This document shows positions 28,401 to 33,045 of a stretch of 64,000 nucleotides of DNA, piece by piece. Each line of letters opens with the position of its first letter. Within the stretch, counting starts at the first letter, position 1. Made by a program: the position numbers and the translations under genes. The notes under the pieces are model-generated. The model saw only the letters and a list, made by a program, of their open reading frames with translations, was not told where the DNA came from and did not search any database. Source of the DNA: Alphaproteobacteria bacterium (GTDB lineage: Bacteria; Pseudomonadota; Alphaproteobacteria; Sphingomonadales; Sphingomonadaceae); the NCBI GenBank assembly GCA_030426245.1, contig JAUHYZ010000002.1:96260-160259 (forward strand), given 5' to 3'.

Positions 28401-29776
28401 GCGTTGCGTCCAACTCCGCAGCGCTCATTGCCAGCGCTGCAACGCGCAGCGCGATAGAGGGCAGCAGCTTCGGCGATAACTTCGTCGCTGGCCTTCCCGA
28501 TGTGATCGGCCAGGCAGTGGGGAGGGCACTAGCGAACAGCTCATCCTCTTCCCGTGCGCCGGAAAATCTTATTCCCGATGCATTCTATGACACGCCAGAT
28601 CAGACTCTTAGGGCGCAGCTGGGCGCAAATCCAAGTGCCAGAAAATCTGTTCCGGCGGGCCTATCTATCGCCGAAAAGCTCGCCTTTGCGGACAGCCCAA
28701 TTGATCCGAGCGAATCCGTTGCGAACCTACAATCAATTGAAACAGGGCGATTGCGTCGCTCGTTCACGCCGGAAACTGGTTCAACAACCATTGCTACCGG
28801 AGCAACTGCATCTGAAGTCCACTTGTTCAATGACGAGATGCAGGCTCCAATCTCAGCATACGTGGCTGGTGCGCGTGAGGGACGGTACGACTTGACCGTT
28901 AGTGGACTGGCGCAAGCGATTATCGATGGCACAATCGCTGGTGGATACGACGCAAATTTGGCTCCTGCGACCAATCTAGGGGCACTGATCGATTGGATTT
29001 CAGCAGGGAACGAGGCGCCCAGAGGAACGATTTCTATAACCCGGGAGACATCTGCGCTTGAGTCTGACTTGGGAAATGCGGCAATGCATCCCGCTGGGAC
29101 GGCCGTCTACCATATTTTCCCATCGCCCATAGACACAAAAAACACACTCGAGATTCTAGCGAACGAGAATCCGACAGCTGCAAAGATCGGCACCTATGCT
29201 CCTTTAGCGCTTAGTGTCGGATCACTTACAGCCAGGGGAACCGCAGCGGTCGCACCGCGCGTGATTTCTAGATTAGCGCCTACCTCTGCAGGCCACACTA
29301 TTGGAACCCATGAATTTGTCGGCCCACTTATAGGCAGGTCCGGATTCCGTACGACTTCAGAATTCGCTGATGCGGTCGGTGTGCGATATCAAAAGTACGT
29401 TGATGAAGCCTTTGTCATCGCGGAGAGGGCTGAAGCGAATGGCTTACTGACAGGTCTTCGCAATACACGGGTCGGCAAAGAAATGGACTTGATTAGCTCT
29501 CGTCGACTTAGAGCATATTTGCGCTCAGAGGGGATCCCGGAAGGGCCGAATAGTCTCGTGCAAATGAACCGCTGGCTGCGTGATCCGCTTGGTTCAGGTG
29601 CCTATGTTAGGCCCGACGTCCATATACCAGCTGCGGGCCGAATTTTTGATGCGACGATTGCTGCTAAGAGCTACAATAGCAGACAGATTACACGTTTTGG
29701 ACAATACTCAAACGGTGACTTGATTACTTTGGTTCGTCCGGGCCAGGTCGGCGGAAGCTTTTCGATCGTTCCTTGA
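16412..29776 (+). CDS. Giant Rhs/YD-repeat polymorphic toxin-like protein with coiled-coil insertions
   Basis: About 4454 residues. Order: a short N-terminal region without a clear signal peptide (VNAATGNLLISQQDEFLVGLGPD near 50-70); YD repeats (about 95-1245); an Ala-rich coiled-coil insertion holding a tandemly duplicated 215-residue module (about 1245-2045); one YD stretch; a second coiled-coil insertion (about 2090-2345); YD repeats to about 3740; a LysM domain (3757-3805); a Pro-rich linker and Gly/Ala-rich hydrophobic region (about 3844-4045); a variable C-terminus. Rhs shells form hollow beta cocoons around a C-terminal toxin. The usual DPxGL-type autocleavage core is not evident. ATG 16430 is an alternative start with GAGGGG 4 bases before it. 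The last 1.2 kb drops in GC. The next gene, 9 bases on, fits an immunity protein. Confidence 0.85.
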   Translation: MAARGTMVAIFTGAGAGFQRGSANILGGAGQLGTSSLGRATEGVSVNAATGNLLISQQDEFLVGLGPDAGISRTYNSLQDAADGDNGDNWQQSTTRRLFGLTGTLGSAGSTINRLSADGSVITYEWDAAASFYVTSQGAGAFDTLTENAGVWTWTDGDSQVTETYEAHGSDNWRITARADQDGNTLTFTYSGDKLDKVTTADGGWTQYVWTGSNITEIVTGYTDLATSTAETLTRVRYAYDGSGRLASVTTDLSPDDSSVADGETYAVSYTYDGASNRVASIAQSDGSLLAITYDGSGRVETLTQTVASGVTRVTTLTYGTNYTQVTAPDGTLSRLDYDTAGQLTKITAPPAVSVATPQETSFAYDGDGNVISVTDGNGNVTQYDHDANGNVILVTDANGNTAERSYDSANRLITELTYGLDEGGVSAAQYMQYAYDSEGHLRFAVDAAGHVMEHEYTAAGQLLRTIRYPEHAYSVGPAAISEAGMESWVGGLADLSSVQITQNSYDARGGVISTTSYGAADASGAPLTSEGVTTSYNIFDQAGRLLERHAEGQASETFVYDGMGRLVASTDVHGGTTTIVFDDANTTTTVTTALGYSTVSTFNKAGELISTSDSGARTAGGTSTYAYDPSGQLRIVSDASTRTSYIHYDDAGRNVADVNHLGEITEYRYDAGNRVIATVSYATPLSAAALAILADPNNTAELSSLLPAASASDIWSWNVYDDGGRLIQAIDNLGSTVAYEYDASERLVRTTAYANQLGGTQLDGFKIEPPAAQVLPASDTADAVTRSFYNEAGQLVAVLDGEGYLTETIYDAAGQAVQSIAYATPTLQADRASGSLATLRDHVDTSSVADRTSHSVYDGQGLLRFCVNALGGVTGYEYDAAGNLIKSTVFAAQIDPSDYTYDAVKVAISADSADRTSWTVRDSAGRAAFTVAADGGVTGFTYDAEGRVTKSIAFANLYDTATEPTLGTISSWADGSPQANDAENRVSRSFYSERGELLYSVDPLGYVTGFTYDAEGRVLAQTAYGGSGVTVNDATTIGGLESLLGGIVGTITTTTTYDAAGRVATTSDGEGFVTRKVYDALGQLVEVHRADGTAGEVTTRYSYDGAGRVVEQVSAFGSADAITAQFAYDGLGNQVSTTDPNGNVTNYAYDRLGQLRTVTDARSGVTSYSYDTFGNVVKVTDARGKSSYSYYDLLNRLIATRDAEGYVTRTSYNRFGEVTSTDRFTDPVAGAGETGLVYFNEEDLPPEASTPLDYANYLQTLADAADAQATNAEADAAQAATDAAAAAQAAADADADVADIEAQLVAAGGGDLTALSAQLVTAQAAAVAAHQAADAAEAIAAPLRPQANQLRNDADAAQAAADALYAQAAAAAADATLAAADVAAAAQAITDANAVVAAIEAQITALGGDGSVSLQSERSAALADMDAWLSGREDWLRDAENDVNQQLVRNANGDEEDELESIRYALFRERNVARDLEQLSNSSSNLTKKAAYINHVFDQFTWEAFNFGGDRTAALANPSAWLADRKAQLENWIDGFIVLDGIGGSSDFDNTYDEMQESWVRVVGALYDLDNGTYSTGWPDGWGWGNEIRDLYNDLKADPTDLPNLNHTTQHASDYRAGLAINAYFDVLDEIGEFVNSPLVVLGTQLAVAEADVDAAEAAEASAQAALSAANAAASQLAADADQAQDDADGFHALVTQFLNANPSVAAADVAAQAAADADATVASLEAQIEAILDPGAVDFETERAAALADMDTWLDDREDWLDAAQQAVQQNVLSGTNGAEENELRALRDALDHEKIVARDFGNLSSSSSNLAKKAAYINFVFDQLTWDANNLANVRSSALANRADWLADRRTSLENWIDGLIVLDGIGGSGRIDNTYEEMQESWITVTAGIYDLDNSTYSTGWPSNNGIGELYDDLQVDPNDLPNLNPTSQHAADYRANLSINAYFDVLDEVGTPLPYSTVSPLQSLMDELGLAQADAVQAHCQAGQAQTAANAAQALAVQLRVEADQAQDAADDALAYAQGGSAPVNRDNFVLLDAADLGDSATTYFSYDKLGRTTQKVDAEGFVETYAYDAFDQLTALSRYSTSVYELDGSGTHPDVVAAYNVASSLQTQANNLAADAAAAHALAQTRQEAADDLADAIPPLQSIVNTEQSQVNSLASQLANHPVADVFDDPLQYLQAYRAEVVQEVSYWQSVASSTSTSDPMYYEYWALYDFYVDLRNSVDAEIASVQANNPLSSQGEQWVMEGANLTQTQINSYNSLLNSYNNALDDLDEAQDDLSAAQTAANNAQTLASNTLADAQDLDDQAADKQTDANQALADAQALEAYYESLEADGLPEFETSELGAQAESAFEYDNRGQLIQSTDAAGFYETYAYDGYGRQTSVTAKSFTDAIAAGGTTLYSYDKRGLLVSETLPIQAQNSNGVDQGAIVNRYEYDERGNLIRKIEADGLSEARTTEYAYDDLDRLIAKTSDARATYDADTHQLASASFHAVAAMEYDANGNVTRRVNADGSTVLYFYDELDRKTVEIDEVGFYTAHEYDENGNVVSTKAYETALTAAQKGTAGGSDTAAPSAPSGTYRETTFAYDDLNRLSSSSVNPVLSGEWSGTSWVSSTSALVTQYEYDQFGNVVRVVDPNGNATFSYYDMLGRKVAQLDSGSYLTKWTYDSEGNVLSETRYANRFGGTPTVDHVPLITDSADDRVTSYQYDLVGNRTSEARSNVKVHNGSGGTNTVTSTIEYTYNGLGQVLTKEEATGDLIEYEYDAGGRLASETRPEFANFNGQTVSPQLDYSYDGIGNLVRMAEGKSGDLRVTRYAYDQSGLLTSMTDAAGNTHTYFYDDAGNRVIDQYQRTNSSGATSTEAVLRRYDALGQVTYQVIATKNGGNWTKGDVANIEYGAFGQVLRSGTNGLWQQENKYDDAGRLIASNAGDGLWKHFGYDKNGNQTITIANGGVNLAGKTFNQALAMVGQTKVIATFVEYDARNLAVEIVEEDREISTTSTIDLTTSRTYNAFGEVTSETDALGYTTDFKYNTMGRLIEKKSPQVEVVSESGVSSTQRPTEKFYYDASGRMVAQRDANGNVTKMTLLAGTGYGGGEALVTQVTQPGNATVTTGFDVHGDARKITDQIGRVTTQSFDDMGRLEQVSRPGGVTEHYAYDELGQQIKHWNSVLGSGEKELTDYDRQGRIVASRAYGGEVTTTSYQWSTGSSTNAIGNFGGWITSVQKDGQNQVTAADLFGRQVDSDFTYDAAGRLIQDDTDPNVAGQINYQYYNTGKLKYKQETDFVTREIEYGLYLDTSAKEAWFSYDEMGRLRTEKLTTSKIENFYFDPGTGDPTDAGWASPDLGQTYQESVATYDAMGRLIRVTDDYGDLDKSWKYDANGNVRKIETEYRMFTGRDTFSSSLTNLVEWYRYDALNRVTLSKGDLVSGSIVRGADGIEMTYDAAGQRKTSQTGAASKEHYTYNDLGLVTQVHIGSPTGTARVSSSYDGLGRLNGQIERDAGGNVVFERFDIQYNARNQVLREKSRVHQDTGDWIYNHTVNHYNDTGYSSSGSDPALISGSNSTGSSSGDLLYFSRTKSWVNGSVVGGTGTPGYGSSADNSLTDAVSKYYYDWHETKGYLQSSTVTTNQFGTGSTSHEYDGAGNIVDADRTLGAYGGANNYRYATDAYGQVIEREEYNDTEPFTEYYLPRTHTYRFGGREIGIVSNDGTENVDYATLIGHRDDTGSGTYRYGSATPTVYADFDSNHVTMAGGAQEETPGIYTAVGGENLQTVAQAVWGDAGLWYRLAEVNGLSAGTQLNAGQRLVIPNGVAGIHHNAGTIKPYDPNGALGDISPPHAAPPKPANDNGCGAFGKILVAAIGIAVTVIAPINGGWLAQIGNGLLGNVASQGIGLATGVQDSFNFKSLALTGVASGVSVGLNEAGLFGGTTGSAFEAGKLGIQSGTVDAALSSIASGAISQGIGVATGLQSKFSWAGVAAAGVAGGVGRFTAARTSSLGEIGGGVASNSAALIASAATRSAIEGSSFGDNFVAGLPDVIGQAVGRALANSSSSSRAPENLIPDAFYDTPDQTLRAQLGANPSARKSVPAGLSIAEKLAFADSPIDPSESVANLQSIETGRLRRSFTPETGSTTIATGATASEVHLFNDEMQAPISAYVAGAREGRYDLTVSGLAQAIIDGTIAGGYDANLAPATNLGALIDWISAGNEAPRGTISITRETSALESDLGNAAMHPAGTAVYHIFPSPIDTKNTLEILANENPTAAKIGTYAPLALSVGSLTARGTAAVAPRVISRLAPTSAGHTIGTHEFVGPLIGRSGFRTTSEFADAVGVRYQKYVDEAFVIAERAEANGLLTGLRNTRVGKEMDLISSRRLRAYLRSEGIPEGPNSLVQMNRWLRDPLGSGAYVRPDVHIPAAGRIFDATIAAKSYNSRQITRFGQYSNGDLITLVRPGQVGGSFSIVP
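20660..21310 (+). repeat. Duplicated module in the Rhs protein, copy A
   Basis: Encodes residues 1417-1633, from SERSAALADMDAWL to INAYFDVLDEIG. It aligns along its whole length with copy B; well over half the residues match by eye, with identical blocks such as KKAAYIN, LENWIDG, DGIGG, EMQESW and INAYFDVLDE. The copies are 326 codons apart at the N-terminal end and 322 at the C-terminal end, because copy B lacks 4 residues after GWP. Alanine-rich heptad-like segments flank it. Confidence 0.85.
21638..22276 (+). repeat. Duplicated module in the Rhs protein, copy B
   Basis: Encodes residues 1743-1955, from TERAAALADMDTWL to INAYFDVLDEVG, the second copy of the 215-residue helical module. At the DNA level it shares the 18-mer GAGATGCAGGAATCCTGG with copy A but has diverged elsewhere, so the duplication is not recent. 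Confidence 0.85.
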
Positions 29777-29785
29777 GGATGCTGT

Positions 29786-30091
29786 ATGTTTGAGATGCGA
29801 AATGTCGAAGATCTATGGGAACATATCGCATATGTCCGAGGCTATGCACCTGATCAGTTCCCCGTTGAAGATTTCTTGTCAGAAGACGAGCAAATGAACC
29901 TCGACCGGGCTTTTGAGCAACTCCGGGAAGGTGTGCAAATCGCTTATCCGGAGGCACAGTTCGCGGACAAGCGAGCGTCTCTCCATGGCCTTCTAGATCA
30001 ATCTTACGCACAGTATCAGGCGGGCGAGATTATCAGAGCAGGACATCTGCTGAATGACTTTCAGGATCAAATCTTCAAACGTGATTCTTGA
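29786..30091 (+). CDS. Candidate immunity protein for the Rhs C-terminal toxin
   Basis: A 101-residue acidic, mostly helical protein (FEMRNVEDLWEHIAYVRG opening, then EQLREGVQIAYPEAQF and a C-terminal helix). No family recognised. It starts 9 bases after the Rhs stop, with GAGGA at 29775-29779 overlapping that stop and 6 bases before the ATG. Its size, acidity, position and lower GC (28 of 60 bases in 29821-29880, counted by hand) match immunity genes paired with polymorphic toxins. An ATG three codons later is also possible. The function is inferred from context only. Confidence 0.6.
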   Translation: MFEMRNVEDLWEHIAYVRGYAPDQFPVEDFLSEDEQMNLDRAFEQLREGVQIAYPEAQFADKRASLHGLLDQSYAQYQAGEIIRAGHLLNDFQDQIFKRDS

Positions 30092-30178
30092 AAGATCGGA
30101 GAACTCCGCGCTCTAAGGCTTGTTGGTTTGTGACGACATGGAGATATGCAACTGACTCCCTTTCGCATTTTTTTCAAG

Positions 30179-30200
30179 GCTATATATGGCGGAACATAGC
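30179..30200 (+). promoter_or_regulatory. Probable ModE operator in front of modA
   Basis: An inverted repeat GCTAT-N12-ATAGC, within GCTATATA...ACATAGC, lies directly before the modA ribosome site and overlaps a TATATAT sequence that could be the -10 element. Known ModE operators are palindromes of this kind (TATATA half sites with a central spacer). A modE gene lies at the other end of the operon. Repression by molybdate-loaded ModE is the likely outcome. Confidence 0.55.
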
Positions 30201-30218
30201 TATTGAGGTGGTGTTCCG

Positions 30219-31019
30219 TTGCGCGTTGCGTTTGCTTTCATTTGTGCCCTCCTGTTGTCTTTTCAGGCCGCTTGCACGCCGCAGGATGAGCCGGACAAGG
30301 TGCCGCTCATATTGGCCGCTGCGAGCCTGCAGGAGGCGTTGGAGGCTGCCGCTGATGAATGGGCCGCGCAGGGTCATGAACGGCCTGTGCTGTCCTTTGC
30401 AGCGACCTCGGCACTGGCACGTCAGATCGAGGCCGGGGCGCCGGGCGATCTGTTTATCTCCGCCGATGAGCGGTGGATGGACGAAGTCGCCGCAAAGGGT
30501 TTCCTGAAGTCGGACACGCGTGAAAATTTCCTCGGCAATAGTCTGGTCCTGATCGCGCCTGCGCGGGAAGCGCCGGAGCGCGATGCGGCTGCGCAAGAGA
30601 GCGGGCAGGGCGAGATCACATCCGAATCTCCGCTCTTCACTATGCTGGCTGGCGGACGGCTCGCCATGGCCGACCCCGAGGCGGTGCCGGCCGGGCGCTA
30701 TGGCAAGGAAGCGCTGGTCAGTCTTGGCCTCTGGGCCTCCGTTTCAGACAGCATTGCCAGCGCCGAGAATGTGCGCGCGGCAATGGCCCTCGTCGAGCGC
30801 GGTGCGGCGCCATTGGGCGTCGTCTATGCCAGCGACGCAGTTGCGGAGCCAGGCGTCCGCGTGGTGGGGAGTTTTCCCGCCAAGTCGCATTCTACGATCA
30901 TCTATCCGATTGCGCAGCTTTCCGGATCTGCCAGCAGCGATGCCGAGAATTTCCGGCAGTTCCTGCTTTCGGATGAAGGACAGGTAATCTTCCGCCGCTT
31001 CGGCTTTTCGGCCACTTAG
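30219..31019 (+). CDS. modA: Molybdate ABC transporter substrate-binding protein ModA
   Basis: A 266-residue periplasmic binding protein. The TTG start is supported by GAGGTG at 30205-30210, and no other in-frame start precedes the signal peptide (MRVAFAFICALLLSFQAAC; the Cys may be a lipidation site but the lipobox is imperfect). ModA features are LILAAASLQEALEAAADEWAA, the FAATSALARQIEAGAPGDLFISADERWMDE segment split over two strands, and the later LAMADPEAVPAGRYGKEAL. It captures molybdate (or tungstate) for ModBC. Confidence 0.92.
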   Translation: MRVAFAFICALLLSFQAACTPQDEPDKVPLILAAASLQEALEAAADEWAAQGHERPVLSFAATSALARQIEAGAPGDLFISADERWMDEVAAKGFLKSDTRENFLGNSLVLIAPAREAPERDAAAQESGQGEITSESPLFTMLAGGRLAMADPEAVPAGRYGKEALVSLGLWASVSDSIASAENVRAAMALVERGAAPLGVVYASDAVAEPGVRVVGSFPAKSHSTIIYPIAQLSGSASSDAENFRQFLLSDEGQVIFRRFGFSAT

Positions 31020-31024
31020 ACTGC

Positions 31025-31726
31025 ATGGACTGGCTTACGCCTGAAGAACTGGCAATCGTCGCCCTGTCGCTCAAGGTAAGTGTCGTGGCCATTGCTGCTA
31101 TCCTGCCAGTGGCTTTCGGCCTTGCCTGGCTGCTTGCCCGCACTCGCTTTCCCGGAAAGCTCTTGCTCGATGCGCTCGTCCATTTGCCGCTGGTGCTCCC
31201 GCCTGTTGTGACCGGCTGGTTGCTGTTGATCGCATTCGGCACGAACGGCCCGATCGGCAAATTGTTCTCCGTGGTGTTTGGGGCGAGCGTCATGTTTCGC
31301 TGGACAGGCGCAGCGATTGCCGCGGCAGTAATGGCATTGCCGTTGATGGTGCGGGCGATCCGGCTTTCGCTGGAGAATGTCGATCGGCGGCTGGAAGGCG
31401 TTGCGCGCACGCTCGGCGCGGGGCCCTGGCGGACCTTCTTCTCGGTGACGCTGCCGCTGGCGATGCCCGGCGTGCTGGCGGCTTCAGTGCTCGGCTTCGC
31501 ACGCTCGATCGGAGAATTCGGCGCGACCATTACCTTCGTTTCCAACATACCGGGGGAGACGCGCACCTTGCCGTTGGCGATCTATACGAACCTGCAAGTT
31601 CCCGGCGGTGAGGATGCGGTTACGCGGCTGGCCTTGATCTCGGTGGCGCTTTCTCTGGGCGCGCTCGCAATATCGGAATTTCTCGTTCGCCGGTCTTCCA
31701 GGCAAGGGGGCGGGCATGTCCTTTGA
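31025..31726 (+). CDS. modB: Molybdate ABC transporter permease ModB
   Basis: A 233-residue inner-membrane permease with five or six TM helices and the ABC coupling signature near residue 140 (EGVARTLGAGPWRTFFSVTLP, with the EAA-loop glycine). It begins 5 bases after modA and overlaps modC by 11 bases. It forms the channel for molybdate received from ModA. Confidence 0.93.
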   Translation: MDWLTPEELAIVALSLKVSVVAIAAILPVAFGLAWLLARTRFPGKLLLDALVHLPLVLPPVVTGWLLLIAFGTNGPIGKLFSVVFGASVMFRWTGAAIAAAVMALPLMVRAIRLSLENVDRRLEGVARTLGAGPWRTFFSVTLPLAMPGVLAASVLGFARSIGEFGATITFVSNIPGETRTLPLAIYTNLQVPGGEDAVTRLALISVALSLGALAISEFLVRRSSRQGGGHVL

Positions 31727-32339
31727 AGTAGATTTGGAGGTCCGCAGAGGGGAGCGCCTGCTCCGGGCGCAGTTCAGCGCGCCGTTTGGGCTGACCGCGC
31801 TGTTCGGCCCGTCGGGCGCCGGCAAAACGAGCATCCTGGATATGATTTCAGGGCTGCTGCGGCCTGATCGCGGACTGATTGTGGTTGCAGGCGAAATCCT
31901 GTTCGACAGCGAAAAGGACATCAACTTGCCGCCCGAGAAGCGCAGCTGCGGTTATGTGCTGCAGGATGACCGGTTGTTTCCCCATCGCCGCGTACGCGAG
32001 AATTTGCTGTACGGCTGGAATCTCGCACCCGCGGATCGGCGGCGGCTCGATTTCGACGTGGCGGTCGGTTTCCTGGGCATCGACCATCTGCTGGAACGCA
32101 TGCCCTATTCGCTATCGGGGGGAGAGGCGCGGCGTGTGGCAATCGGAAGAGCGCTCCTTTCAGGGCCGCGTTTTCTGCTCATGGACGAACCGCTATCCTC
32201 GCTCGACAGCAATCGGCGGGACGAAATCATGACCTTGATCGAACGCATCCGCGACGAGTTGTCGATGCCGATCCTGTTTGTCAGCCATGACCGTTCCGAG
32301 GTTGAGCGGCTCGCCGAGACGGTAATCGAAATCGATTAG
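31716..32339 (+). CDS. modC: Molybdate ABC transporter ATPase ModC, without Mop domain
   Basis: A 207-residue ATPase. Walker A is GPSGAGKTS, the ABC signature LSGGEARRVAIGRALL, Walker B FLLMDEPLSSLD, and the H-loop FVSHD. The protein stops after the nucleotide-binding domain; the roughly 140-residue Mop/TOBE domain of the classical 350-residue ModC is missing, with no frameshift visible. It is the last gene of modABC, and its stop is 1 base from the convergent modE stop. Confidence 0.9.
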   Translation: MSFEVDLEVRRGERLLRAQFSAPFGLTALFGPSGAGKTSILDMISGLLRPDRGLIVVAGEILFDSEKDINLPPEKRSCGYVLQDDRLFPHRRVRENLLYGWNLAPADRRRLDFDVAVGFLGIDHLLERMPYSLSGGEARRVAIGRALLSGPRFLLMDEPLSSLDSNRRDEIMTLIERIRDELSMPILFVSHDRSEVERLAETVIEID

Positions 32340-32340
32340 G

Positions 32341-32721
32341 TCAGGCCTTCTGGCTGTCCTTAGGGGCGGTCAAAATGACTTTTTCAAGCGCCTCCCACTC
32401 TGTGCCTGAACGAGCCATCTCAGATTGCTGCTGTAATTTCCGGTAATGCTTCAGGACAGCGCGTCCAAATGGGGTGACCTGGGCACCGCTGTTGGCGGAG
32501 CCTCCTGGCACCGCGGCAACCAGGGGCTCGCGCCAACATCTGTTCATGACGTCGACGAGCATCCATGCCCGCCGGTAACTCATGCCCAGTGCCCGGCCCG
32601 CGGCTGAGATCGAGCCTTCGCGGTCCAGGGCATCGAGCAGATCGGCTTTTCCGGGCCCCATCGCGATTTCGCCGCCGCACATGATCTGTAACTTGATCTT
32701 GAGAGTGGGTGATCTCGCCAT
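32341..32721 (-). CDS. modE: ModE-type molybdate regulator, DNA-binding domain only
   Basis: A 126-residue protein equal to the N-terminal winged-helix of ModE: MGPGKADLLDALDREGSISAAGRALGMSYRRAWMLVDVMN is the helix-turn-helix region, followed by the GGSANSGAQVTPFGRAVL wing. The C-terminal Mop/TOBE molybdate-binding domains of E. coli ModE are absent. Such short forms are known in alphaproteobacteria. It probably binds the palindrome before modA. How it senses molybdate is unclear, since ModC here also lacks a Mop domain. Confidence 0.85.
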   Translation of the reverse strand: MARSPTLKIKLQIMCGGEIAMGPGKADLLDALDREGSISAAGRALGMSYRRAWMLVDVMNRCWREPLVAAVPGGSANSGAQVTPFGRAVLKHYRKLQQQSEMARSGTEWEALEKVILTAPKDSQKA

Positions 32722-33045
32722 GGCTCCATTCTACCCCGGATTTCCTTTGTGCAGCAACGGTTCGCTCCCCCTTCGGAGCGCAAATGGCAATGATTGTTGC
32801 AGTGGCCTTCATGCCGGAAGTGAGGCTGGAAGCGCAGCGGGTTTACGCTATGGCAGTTCCGAAAGTTGGAGATTGTTTCACCGCAGCGGAAACCATTCCA
32901 CCTTCCTAAGCATTTTAGGCAATGGAGCGTTTGTGGAAGCGGAGCGAATGGAACGGCTGGCGAGTGCATGGGAGGCGATCGTGAAAGGATGCGATCGCAC
33001 ACATTGGGCTGGCCGTAAGTTTGATCCGGATTCAAGCCGGACGAA
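32722..33045. other. Divergent intergenic region modE/tamA
   Basis: About 320 bases between divergent modE and tamA. I see no supported gene, RNA or clear operator. Confidence 0.4.
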
